This document shows, in pieces, positions 24,169 to 36,193 of a stretch of DNA of 64,000 nucleotides (positions are counted from its first letter, which is position 1; each line of letters starts with the position of its first letter). Location: positions 4,414,001 to 4,478,000 of the forward strand of contig CATNEN010000039.1 of NCBI GenBank assembly GCA_950097015.1, given 5' to 3'. Under the pieces are notes generated by a model. That model searched no databases and was not told where the DNA came from. It worked only from the letters and a program-made list of their open reading frames with translations. The translations under genes were made by a program, and so were the position numbers. The stretch comes from Macrostomum hystrix (Eukaryota > Platyhelminthes > Macrostomidae).

Positions 24169-24864
24169 GTGCGGTGGCGTCCCAGTGCGCAGGGCTCTCC
24201 GGTCGATATTTCTCTCCAGCCAGCCTATTTCTCTCGATATGCTGACGTTGACTGGCTGTCAGAGAGGGCAATTCTGTGTCCTAGAAATGATGCCACCAAC
24301 GAAATTAACTACCAACTGCTTCAGGAGTTGCCAGGTGCAGTTTTCACCTACAAGTCAATTGATACAACGTTGACTGATGACACCGCTGTGGAGTATCCTG
24401 TTGAGTTTCTGAACTCTCTAGATCCTCCTGGAACTCCATCGCACAACTTGCAGCTGAAAGTTGGGGCACCAATTATGCTCCTCCGCAACCTGAATGCGCC
24501 AAGGCTGTGTAACGGCACCAGACTGATAGTCAGGCGGCTCTTCCCACACGTGATTGAGGCCACGATAATGACTGGATCTGGCAGAGGAGAGTCTGTGTTC
24601 GTTCCCCGGATTCCAATTATCCCCACGGACCTGCCATTTCAGTTCAAGCGACTGCAGTTCCCTGTGAGAGTGTGCTTTGCGATGACTATTAACAAGGCTC
24701 AGGGACAGTCGCTGAAGGTGGCTGGCATCAACCTGGAGACTCCTTGCTTCTCGCATGGGCAGCTTTATGTCGCCTGCTCCCGTGTTGGAACTCCAGCTGG
24801 CCTATTCATTTTCGCACCAAGGGGAAGAACGAAGAATGTGGTGTATCCCCAGGACTTGAGGTGA
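24169..24864 (+). pseudogene. C-terminal part of a Helitron PIF1-like helicase
   Basis: Homology begins at about 24235 (YADVDWLSERAILCPRNDAT) and runs uninterrupted to TGA 24864. Visible landmarks are PVEFLNSLDPPG, LQLKVGAPIMLLRNL, CNGTRLIV, the helicase motif region FAMTINKAQGQSLKVAGI, and HGQLYVACSRVG. The Walker A/B motifs and the Rep nuclease expected upstream are absent. The 231-codon frame is intact but can only be a fragment; its start codon is not meaningful. Confidence 0.85.
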
Positions 24865-25016
24865 CTCGCAAGCAATTAATAGAAAAGTAGTCACGAATTG
24901 ACCTTGACCTGTCTAACTCTGAACTCTGAAACAGTTTAATTTTGTTTCTTTGACATTGTTATTGTTATGCCATGGCTATTTTCCTTATGTATACGCGTGT
25001 ACATGCATACTGTATA

Positions 25017-25290
25017 CAGAGGCAGATTTAGGGGGGGGGCGGGGGGGCAGTCGCCCCCCTAAATTTTAATCATGGGAATAAGATGCCCCCACCAGGGGCG
25101 CCAGTCGCAGCACTGGCGCTCCTTTTCGGCCGCTGGCGCCCCTTTTTCAGCCGCTGGCTCCCGTTTTTCAGCCACTGGCGCCCTTTCTTGGCTCCTGGCG
25201 CCCTTTTTCGGCCGCTGGCACCCCCTCTGTGATTCTCATGGCGCTCCCCTGACAGACCGCCCCAAAACAAAATTCCTGGATCTGCCACTG
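25017..25290. mobile_element. Non-autonomous hAT-type element (MITE), 274 bp, 8-bp TSD
   Basis: The left end CAGAGGCAGATTTAGG and the right end CCTGGATCTGCCACTG form imperfect terminal inverted repeats. ACTGTATA occurs directly on both sides (25009-25016 and 25291-25298). G/C runs follow the ends, as in the large hAT element at 15394, but the TIR sequence differs (GGCAGAT against GGCGTAG), so another hAT family would have mobilised it. It is nested inside the Helitron. Confidence 0.9.
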
Positions 25291-25857
25291 ACTGTATAGA
25301 GGAGTGGCTAAGAGACATGTTTCTAAAGAAGTAATCAAGAGGGGGCTGTTTGGACAAACTTTTCACTTATTTTTTACTTAAAACGCCCTTAAACAAACTC
25401 TTCACTTTTCATTAATGCAGTAAATAAATAAATGGTGACCATCACTACAAAGTTAATACAGAGACGTGAATTGCTTACTGCTTTGCTTTAAATTTCTGCC
25501 CCAAAAACAACGGGCAAAAAAAGCTAGTATATATATATAAGTACATTTCTGTCTGACCGATACATTGAGGTCCTGTTTTTATCTCTCTAATAGGTATAAT
25601 TTTAAATTATAGTGTTGGCTACTCCTGTCTGACACATTAAAAAAACAGATACTGTATAAGCAAACATTATGCTTTTTATAAATTCTGTAAAATAGCAACT
25701 TAAAATTTCAGGCTTTACCTGGACTCTATTTAATTGAAAATGTCTATAGTGTACATTTACAATAACAATTATATGATATCAGCTTTTTATTTCTACTTAC
25801 ATTTGTATGAGCTTGCAGCTTTTTAATCACCAATGTTTGTTACACTTTCCAGCTTAA

Positions 25858-28155
<2,298 letters not shown>

Positions 28156-30113
28156 CCTGCGTGTTCTAGTTCAAGACTTTTAGAAATTATCAATTAGTTT
28201 TCTACAAACAAAAAGTTACTATAAAGTTTCATTACAAAGCGTGTGGGTATATACATTTGGGTATAAGCGTGTGGGAATAGTTAAATTAAATATATATATG
28301 CTTCTTTAAATAATTCCCCAGCATGTCTTCGAAACTGCTCGAGTTTAATGCTTAAATTGTCTTGATAAACTCAGTTTTCTTGGAAAACGCTCCTAGTTTG
28401 TAAAACAGTCGTGTTTTCTTGGAAAACGCTCTAGTTTTCTTAACAAAAAGCTTCTATAATATTGCATCAAGTTTTTCTTAGAAACTTCCTTCGCTGAATG
28501 AATTGTTTAAACGTTTCGCTTGTTGTTGTTCATTTAAACGTAACTAGCAATGGTTTTTACTCCTGCTGTGTTGTATTTTTTCATTTTGTGTTCTCAACCG
28601 GTTCCAAAGTCTCCAGGCAGCAGGGCAACTCTCGCTCTATTGAGAATCTTCTGCTTTGTTTCTCCCTAACTTTAGTTCACCCGGCGAAAAATTCTGGCCT
28701 AGATCAGGAAATTCTAGTGTTGAAAATTTTGACGGGAAATATTTCTGTCTGGAACATTGCTTGCTTACAATAGTGTTGCTTTCTTTAATCGATGTCTAGC
28801 AGTCGCATATTGCCTTTGGCATGTATTTTCTAGGCTGGTTAGAAACCTATGTGTTACCTTTTGTGTCACTCGGCTGCAATGTGGAGCTTGAAATACAAGC
28901 ATTTCTAATGCATGTCAATCTTAAATAAGTAAATTATTACGCCAGTTCAATCTGTTAATTCGTTTTACTTAGCACGTTTGGCTATATTTAGCGAGGACTG
29001 CCAGCTGCGAGAGGATCACACATGTACACTAGTCAAGCTCGAGCGTGGACAAGAAAAAAACAGATTCACGTTAATAGCATTGTTTTTACTAATGTCACTT
29101 AACTGGCATTCCGCTGCATTAAGCAATTGTTGCATCGGTCGCTATAATTCAGTTAGGTTAAAAAAATTGTTGGTAGTAGCAACCAACCATTCAGTCCATG
29201 GACTGGACAGTCTTTCGATGCGCATACATTTATAGCTATTGCAGTGCAGTGGATGGCGTTGTATCAATGTAAAAACTGGGTTCCAGTGCTGACGAGTTCC
29301 GTTCCGTGTTAGAGTCCAACTAGTTGACTTTAATTGTAATTACAAACTGCTACGTTAAGTTCAAGAGCTAAGGCGCCAGAGAAGTCATAATAAGTCCTAA
29401 CTGAAGAAACGGCATGGAAAAGGCTTTTGAGTACATGCTACGGTCTCTGTAAGAATTATAATGTAAAACAAACTAGTTATAGCTGCTAACCATTACGTAA
29501 GTAATTGGTGTAACGCACAGTAAACTGCAACGACGGAATCATTGATTGGTTAGAACTGTCACAATAATCGCCACCTAATTCGATTCGATGGCTACAAAAG
29601 AATTAGGGTCGATTAGCTAGAAGTAAAGTAGCGGATTTTAATTTAGTCGTACACCGAATTCATGATTTATTAGACCCAGTGCTGCATATGCCTACAAGGT
29701 TCATCTCCATTGCTCGAACAGCTCAACCGTTTTAAAACCTGTGCTAGGTTCTCTTTTATTTTTACATTTTTTCTAGTTATCAAGAAAAAGAAAAGAAAAA
29801 GCCACTATTTTCGTTGTTTCGAATACTACCTAAGGTATTCCAGGTAGCACTCCAGTAACTCCAAACAACGAGGCTTGCTGGATCAAAGAATTTACTCTCC
29901 AAATCTGTGAGATTTCGTACAGCAGACCCCCGAGATCTAAGAGGTGGCGGTGTCTAGATAATCAACGAATCAGTGTCGTTCTATAGGCAGAAAATTCTGA
30001 GGAAGTGTGCTCGGATCGGATAGATGGAACGAAGGTGCATCATTTGAATGCTGTTTTTCCAAATTTCCTCGGATCAGAGCCTCTAAGTATAGGCAATTTT
30101 TGGAAACAAAAAA
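28156..30113. other. Spacer: NUDT21 3' flank and GPCR 5' flank
   Basis: No further gene recognised. No AATAAA lies close after the NUDT21 stop; AT-rich ATTAAA-like words occur near 28285. Two copies of the small palindrome GTTTTCTTGGAAAAC occur at about 28372 and 28412. Short ORFs lack domain support. Confidence 0.5.
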
Positions 30114-31250
30114 ATGGTGGAAAACTCTGACAAATGGATTCTCCAAGTCGACATGCTAGATTGGCGTCTCGGCCCCCATCGCAGCAGTAAAAACGCGACT
30201 TCCCCGATGCACGCCTACATCGGCTCCGAAATTGTGGCCATCGTTTACGCGTACTTTCTGCCGGTGTTAGTTGTCGTTGGCTTCCTTGGTAACGCATTCG
30301 TCGCCTATATAAATCTGAAGCGTAGGACTCCACTGACGAGACAGAATGCTTATATTGGTTGCCACGCTTTGATTAACGCAGCCTGTATGACGGTCTTCGG
30401 GATGATCGCCTGCTTCCTGAACAAGGGCCTGCCGTTACTCAGCGGCGGCACTGTTGGCTTCTTCTTCAGCGATCACGGAGATTTGGGCTGCAAGTGTTTC
30501 TACCTGATTGCTTGCCTGTGCCAGGTTCTCCCAGTTGTAGGTCTGCTGATCATGGTCCTGGATAGGACACTGTCGTTGCTGGTCCCATCCAGCATTGGTC
30601 GTTTGAGTCCTCGATTTGCTTTCGCAGCTCTGCTTGTCTCGGGCATATTGTGCATAGCTATGTGCATTCCACCAGCGGCTTTTAGCAGCCAGGTTACACT
30701 AAAGGTCAACAATGTCAGCACTCTGGCAACTGGCTGTTACTTTCAGAGCGACAATCAGGTGCTGTACATGAGCCTGGTCTGCAATCCGCCAACTGTGTTC
30801 CTACTGCTGACGCTGCTTGTGGATTTCTCGCTGCTTCTCAGCGTAATCCGAGCGGCCAAGAAGCGCAGGCAAAATCTGGCTGCTCCGAACATCAATCTAA
30901 GCGGCTCCGTTAGCGCTCTGTCGCTGTCAACGGCCGCACTATTCGTCGACCTGCCTCTGCTAGCTCTTCGCTGGGCCCTACAAATCAACATCAATAATTC
31001 AATTGCTGATTTAGTCTTAAAAAGCAGCAACACAAGAGTGCTTGCTGAGGTCATTGTGTCCATCAAGACAGTTTCAATGCTGAGCCAGTCATTCAGCCTG
31101 CCGGTGTTAATGTGCCGCAACCGCAGCTTCAGAGCCACCGTGTTCAACTGCTGCTTGATTAACTCCGAACCGACCGAAGGACCATCGGGCCACCATAGTC
31201 TCGAGATGCGCGAACCAGAAGGATGTCGCAGAGAAGCCAGCACAGCATAG
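30114..31250 (+). CDS. Orphan class A (rhodopsin-like) G-protein-coupled receptor, intronless
   Basis: 378 residues with seven hydrophobic segments. TM1 at about 38-66 carries the GN motif (GFLGNAF, N60). TM2 covers about 80-102. TM3, about 124-149, is preceded by Cys126/128, which may pair with Cys208 in the second extracellular loop, and ends in VLDRTLSLL (DR motif). TM4 covers about 168-190, TM5 about 217-245, TM6 about 267-289 with a proline, and TM7 about 310-334. A basic/Cys helix-8-like tail (CRNRSFRATVFNCC) follows. TM7 reads SLPVLMC where class A receptors usually have NPxxY, so it is divergent, perhaps from a lineage-specific expansion. The ligand is unknown. The N-terminus has one sequon (NAT, 27-29). 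A single exon with a poly(A) signal 91 bp after the stop could mean a retrocopy origin. Confidence 0.8.
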   Translation: MVENSDKWILQVDMLDWRLGPHRSSKNATSPMHAYIGSEIVAIVYAYFLPVLVVVGFLGNAFVAYINLKRRTPLTRQNAYIGCHALINAACMTVFGMIACFLNKGLPLLSGGTVGFFFSDHGDLGCKCFYLIACLCQVLPVVGLLIMVLDRTLSLLVPSSIGRLSPRFAFAALLVSGILCIAMCIPPAAFSSQVTLKVNNVSTLATGCYFQSDNQVLYMSLVCNPPTVFLLLTLLVDFSLLLSVIRAAKKRRQNLAAPNINLSGSVSALSLSTAALFVDLPLLALRWALQININNSIADLVLKSSNTRVLAEVIVSIKTVSMLSQSFSLPVLMCRNRSFRATVFNCCLINSEPTEGPSGHHSLEMREPEGCRREASTA

Positions 31251-31340
31251 GAATGCGAGTTAGAGCCAACAAAACCTAGCCTAGCAACATGTTAGAGGAC
31301 ATTATTGTACATGATCGCAATCTACAGTAATGTTTTTGCT

Positions 31341-31346
31341 AATAAA
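31341..31346 (+). promoter_or_regulatory. Poly(A) signal AATAAA of the GPCR gene
   Basis: A canonical hexamer lies 91 bp after the GPCR stop codon, followed by T-rich sequence. Confidence 0.65.
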
Positions 31347-31394
31347 AATATATTCTTGGTATTCCCACTTTCTATAATTATAAACAAAATAATA

Positions 31395-32180
31395 AAGACT
31401 TCATTGACTAGAGGCGCTTTTGTAAAGGCTACAGGTTGCATGTGATGGACCTGTACAGCGATTCCAGGGCGTTTGTCGAGACAAGCGACGGCCCGACCGA
31501 GGACTTCAGCACAAACTCCGTCGTCCTGCAGCGCGACACCCTGGCCCCTTGCTCTTCATCATGGTCGTGGATTATGTGTTGCGCTGCTCCCTTCAAGAGG
31601 ACGACAGCTACATGCTGGTCCCACACTGAAGCTGCCGACACTCCTGCTGTTCCGCTACCTGCTCTCGCGTATGCCAACGACATCGCGCTCCTCTGTCGTG
31701 ACCCAGCTGCTGTCCAACGCGCTCTTTCCCGGCTCTGTGAGGAGGGCGCCCGAGTGGGGCTTATGGTCATCGTGCGCAAGTCAGAGGTGCTGCACGTGGG
31801 CACTGATACCGCCCGGCATTTGCGCTGGCCTGCGGAGACGTCACCGCCGTGTGGAATTCCGGTACCTCGAAACGCTAGTTATGAGCCGGGACTCCATCGT
31901 CTCTGACAGGAGGAATCAGGCCTGGCGCGCCGCGCACCTGCTCAGGAGCGTCTTCAACTCAGAGGGACGGCCTGAAGGTGCGCCTCTTCCGCGCGCCGTT
32001 AAGCCGATCCTACTGTACGGCATGGAAGCGGTGCTGATGACCGTCACACGAGAGCGAACCCTGGACGCGCTCTACAGGTCCGTGCTGCGCTACCCCTACC
32101 CCTGGGCGTGCTCTGCCCCAAAAGATTGCCGTTCAGAGACCACCTGCACCAGCCGACGGAGCGGTAGGCGCCGAGGCTAA
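31395..32180 (+). pseudogene. Non-LTR retrotransposon reverse-transcriptase fragment, frameshifted
   Basis: Three plus-strand frames together read as LINE-type RT. MDLYSDSRAFVETSDGPTED and VVLQRDTLAP (the usual G-x-x-Q-G-D-x-x-x-P region, with substitutions) come first, then LLFIMVVDYVLRCSLQEDD in a second frame, then LALAYANDIALLCRDP (the YADD catalytic box reads YAND). FRYLETLVMSRDSIVSDRRN and LYGMEAVLMT follow in a third frame. The loss of a catalytic Asp and the frame changes show a dead 5'-truncated copy. I cannot assign the clade. Confidence 0.8.
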
Positions 32181-32730
32181 GGGCGAACTGTGACGCTGAA
32201 TGACTGCCTTGCTGAATGTGGCTGACTTGCAATCGCTGGGTCTCAGCCCCGAGCTAGCGCGTGTGCGGAAGAGCTCATTAGCCCTTGTGTGCCTGTTTCC
32301 ATCTACGAGCGGCGCTTGTATCGTCTTAAAATTAGTTTTAAGTCGAAAATGACGTCACGCTCTGTAAGTCACCGTCTACCTTTTATAATCAAACAACTGT
32401 ATAGTTCCATCCCAATAATCAAAGACAGTCAATTTATTTCATGCTTAATGGGACATTTAACTGTTCCATTAAGCAATTTGAGATACAAAGATTCAAGCTA
32501 CAAAGGTCGGTGAGTTTTACTCGTAAATTAAATCGAAGTGAAGTGATTTTCAAGGGTATCTTATTACAAAATTCCACCTGTGATTAACCAAGTTGTTCTG
32601 GGGGTTCTCTTGCTTGCTGCAAATTATCTCTGCAACTGTCACTAAGTTGTTTTAGCTTCTTAATTTTAGTACAATCGGATCCTATTTAATCGTCTGATGA
32701 TTATTATACTCTGTAATATCTAATTACAGG

Positions 32731-32768
32731 ATTGATTCTCCCTGTGGGTTTATGTTCAATAAGGTTTA
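32731..32768 (+). repeat. Direct repeat, copy 1 (copy 2 at 34337-34374)
   Basis: The run ATTGATTCTCCCTGTGGG followed by TTTATGTTCAATAAGGTTT occurs here, overlapping the left target duplication of the fold-back element, and again 1.6 kb downstream with one added T. Confidence 0.85.
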
Positions 32769-33064
32769 CTCCCGATTCGCCGAATCCCGATTCGCCGAAA
32801 TTCCCGATTCGCCGAAATTCCCGATTCGGGAATTCGGGAAATTCGGGAATTTCGGCGAATCGGGATTCGGCGAATCGGGAATTTCGGCGAATCGGGATTC
32901 GGCGAATCGGGAATTTCGGCGAATCGGGAATTTCGGCGAATCGGGAATTTCGGCGAATCGGGATTCGGCGAATCGGGAATTTCGGCGAATCGGGATTCGG
33001 TGAATCGGGAATTTCGGCGAATCGGGATTCGGCGAATCGGGAATCGGCGAATCGGGAGTAAACC
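32763..33064. mobile_element. Fold-back/MULE-like element, 302 bp, 9-bp TSD
   Basis: The ends GGTTTACTCCCGATTCGCC and GGCGAATCGGGAGTAAACC are perfect inverted repeats, flanked on both sides by GTTCAATAA (32754-32762 and 33065-33073). The interior is a minisatellite of CGAATCGGGA/TTCGGCGAATCGG words; on the left these run in inverse orientation, so the whole element folds back on itself. A 9-bp duplication is typical of Mutator-like elements, but no transposase is present for a firm assignment. Confidence 0.8.
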
Positions 33065-33073
33065 GTTCAATAA

Positions 33074-36051
33074 AAGACCAATTTTATTGCTTCTTTCACG
33101 CCGAAGCGCGTTGATTCAGCTAAAAGAATCCCAGTTTAGCAATATTTACTGCGGTAGCGTTTCTCCTTGCTAAGTCCATGATCTTAGCAGCTGGGTTCTT
33201 GCTCGGCTCGAGCGGTTTGTTGCAATTGCCGATTTCGTCTCCAGTCTCACTGGGCTCCGCATGACTTATTCGCACGGCTAAATAATGAACTCTTGAACTA
33301 GCTTTCTGTCTGTATATAACTCAATCCATTATTATTTGCATTAATTGCTTTAGCTAAGAGAAGCAGGTCGCATTGTTGATTTTCCACTTTCAAACGGACG
33401 CCAATTTGTTGTAGATTGTAAATTGTAGCACAATTTATTGTCGTTGAGAAAGTGAAGTTTAAAACAAATATCGAATTGATAAAACAAACAAAACGATTTG
33501 ATAATTGGCAGTAGTTCAAATACTAGATGATAAGTCGTGATATTATGTTGATTAAAATAAAATAACACCGAATTAAATGAAGAAAACTAATTTTTTGTTT
33601 TTCAAACTATAAAAACTGCGCGCGAATCTTAATACATTGATACCGTGTGATATTACATTAGTTTTAGCAATTTTTTATGATAATTTACACGTGTTCTTAG
33701 GAACAGTGACTTGGTAGCACATCGTATTCAAACAGTTTCACTATACGAGAATAAAAATTATCTTTCGCCATGCAACAGGTACCTGAACTCAGCTAACTCA
33801 GGTATGTTATAACAAACCCGACAATTGCAACCCAACCTCAGACGACTTTACATTCGCAAATTCATGTTCACGTTAATGGTCACACTTGCATATTAGATAG
33901 ATTGACGATTGAGAACTGAGGTGAAGAGAACCTTGGTGATGACAACTTACATCAAGGTGTGAGATTCGAAATACTGGTAGCCCGCATGAGTTTAGTTCCG
34001 CTGTCATCAACCTGAGCAGTCGACTCAATCAAGCCGTTCTGAGCGGCATTGCAACTGTATCTGCTGACTGTGCCTGCCATGGGAGTGAGTGATCGTGTTT
34101 GACCCAGACTTCCTGTTTGGCATTGCCGCTTGGATAATTCAAGGACATGAGAAGATGCCCGAGGAAGGGCGATTGAAGCTCTGTGAATCTTTGAATTTCC
34201 GATAGTCTCCTAAAAGTGAAGAGGCCATTCTGTGAGATTTGAGTGCATGGTGGTAATTCTCAGTGGAGATTATTCTCAGAAAGGCTTATTTTCTGTATAG
34301 TCATTCTCAGGGGGTATCATTGTAGATTTTTTATAAATTGATTCTCCCTGTGGGTTTATGTTCAATAAGGTTTTACTTATTATCTGATGAGGATAATGAG
34401 GATGAGGGTTGAGGATTATCTGATGAGACAGATAAATGATAAATGATAAATGATGATAAAATGATAAATGATAAATGATTTTTGATAAAAATACGAGTCT
34501 CGTATAGAGATCATTTGCATAAGAAGTGGCGGAAAGCTGGTAAATATGCTACCTCCCTGATAAATCTGAGGCAGTTTCGAATTTGAATTCACGCGCTTTA
34601 TAAACATCGTCCTTGCAACGCTATCCTCGTCTCTGTAGTTTTCTATTCTCGTCCCCGCGTGTATTTTTATTGGCTCAGCTAAACCTCCCCCCTTCTGCGC
34701 CCCACTATAAATAGCGACGTTTTTAGCCATGAGGGCGCAACCGTGGTGGCCGTGCCTGACTTATCTAGAAGCAGTGCTCTGGCCTTAATAAACGAGAAGT
34801 TTGTTCCGAGAAGCAATTTAAAACTTGTGTTGTATAATTACTTAGTTCCGCTCTTGGATCCTATAAACTCTCCCATTTCCCAAAATCCCAGGATTGTCCT
34901 CCCATTATAAGAGATTTTGCGTTCACTGGGCAATCTTAATTCATCTGAGACGCCCATAGGACTGAGGATTAACCCTGCCAGAAATACCATGCACGCAGCT
35001 AGTGTCTTACCGCTCGGACATTAGCGCTACCAGGAGTCTCCCGTAAGCGTATGAGGAAGCTCACACTGCCATTAAAACCTCCCAAATAAGATTCCCTGGC
35101 AGAGGAGAAGACGGCCCTACAACACATGCAAGTACAGCGATTCTAGCAGCGACAAAAGTAGAGCGGATGTACCTTAAATGCGCTACTAACGGGGCTATAA
35201 AAAGAATTTTTACTATAATTACAGAGTTTTAATTAAAAAAATAGATTATTTCTTCTCGCTCCAAGAAGCGAGATATTGTTATCCTAACTCTGTTATTCTG
35301 GTATTTTGTTATCCTAACTCTTTGCCACTTTAAATAGTTCTGATTAAAGCGATAGAGATTTTGAGTACTTTCTTTATTCTTGGTATTTTGTATATGAACT
35401 AGCAAAAATGCCCCCTCCCAACGAAATGAATAGAAATTCGTTGATGATGAAAAAAAATATTAATTGAACTCTATCTGAAACAATTGCACGCATTTACCCT
35501 GTGTACTCTGACTAATTAGAATAGACATTCCGTCACTTCCTGCCAAACTGCGCACCATTTTCCGGTTGGCTTTGGCTGCAGAACTCGCCAAGTCGATTCG
35601 GCTCTGTTTGTGCAACAAACAACAGTCAATTACACGCTATTAGGAAGAGCACAATTAGGAAGAAATGCACAATGCATATAAAAAAGAAGTTAAGAACTAC
35701 TAGCACCATAAGAGCTGTAATAATATGAAATATTAGAGAACTAGAGAAATTGAAAGGCATGTTACAAGTTGAACGGGACTAGCCTTTTAAATAGAAAGGT
35801 TAGAAGAAGACACATACTGTACATTCTCAGCTATGAGGTGGCGGGCAGCTCAACCCCTAACCCCACTCCCCCGTTAATGGCCAAGAAGCGCGGCCAGATG
35901 TACATTGGCAGCTCATTAAACTGCTTGGGCCTCGCGGTTGGCATAGCCGTTTTTATCGCAACCCCTCCCCTAGCCCAGGCATAACACGGCCCAGAGCAGC
36001 GACATGTCACAATAGGAAGGCGGAGAGGAGAGAGAACGAACACTGAGAGAG
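33074..36051. other. Spacer with LTR-like signals and a short microsatellite
   Basis: No gene recognised. 34337-34374 repeats the sequence beside the fold-back element. 34430-34490 is a (GATAAAT)-type microsatellite. A TATAAATA box at 34706-34713 followed 81 bp later by AATAAA (34787-34792) resembles the promoter/poly(A) spacing of a solo LTR, but I could not define ends or target duplications. The rest is unassigned. Confidence 0.4.
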
Positions 36052-36057
36052 TATAAA
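36052..36057 (+). promoter_or_regulatory. TATA box candidate of the EGFR-family gene
   Basis: TATAAA lies 137 bp upstream of the receptor ATG, in the only GC-rich stretch of the flank. A CAGTATTAG initiator-like word sits about 35 bp downstream. Confidence 0.45.
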
Positions 36058-36193
36058 GCAAGCAGGACTGAGCCGGTGCAGTATTAGTGCTTCAAACATT
36101 CAACTCTTCGATTCACCTTTCGTGCTAAACACAGATTAACCCGGCTGAAACACATGCTCCATCAAAGCAGATAAAGCAGCGAGTCAATCAGCC

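Larger units (their letters stand above)
23609..25527 (+). mobile_element. Short Helitron with canonical ends
   Basis: The 5' end TCTATATATATAAAAGTG follows an A, and the 3' end CTAG (25524-25527) precedes a T, matching Helitron insertion between A and T without target duplication. Just inside the 3' end, TGCCC...GGGCA can form the subterminal hairpin. A (CTGT)n tract lies close to the 5' end. At 1,919 bp it holds only the C-terminal third of the helicase and no Rep/HUH region, so it is non-autonomous. A 274-bp hAT-type element is inserted at 25017. Confidence 0.8.

Noticed and set aside
34416-34730. Minus-strand 104-codon ORF (MAKNVAIYSGAQ...)
   Set aside because: No family resemblance; its C-terminal third is the GATAAAT microsatellite.
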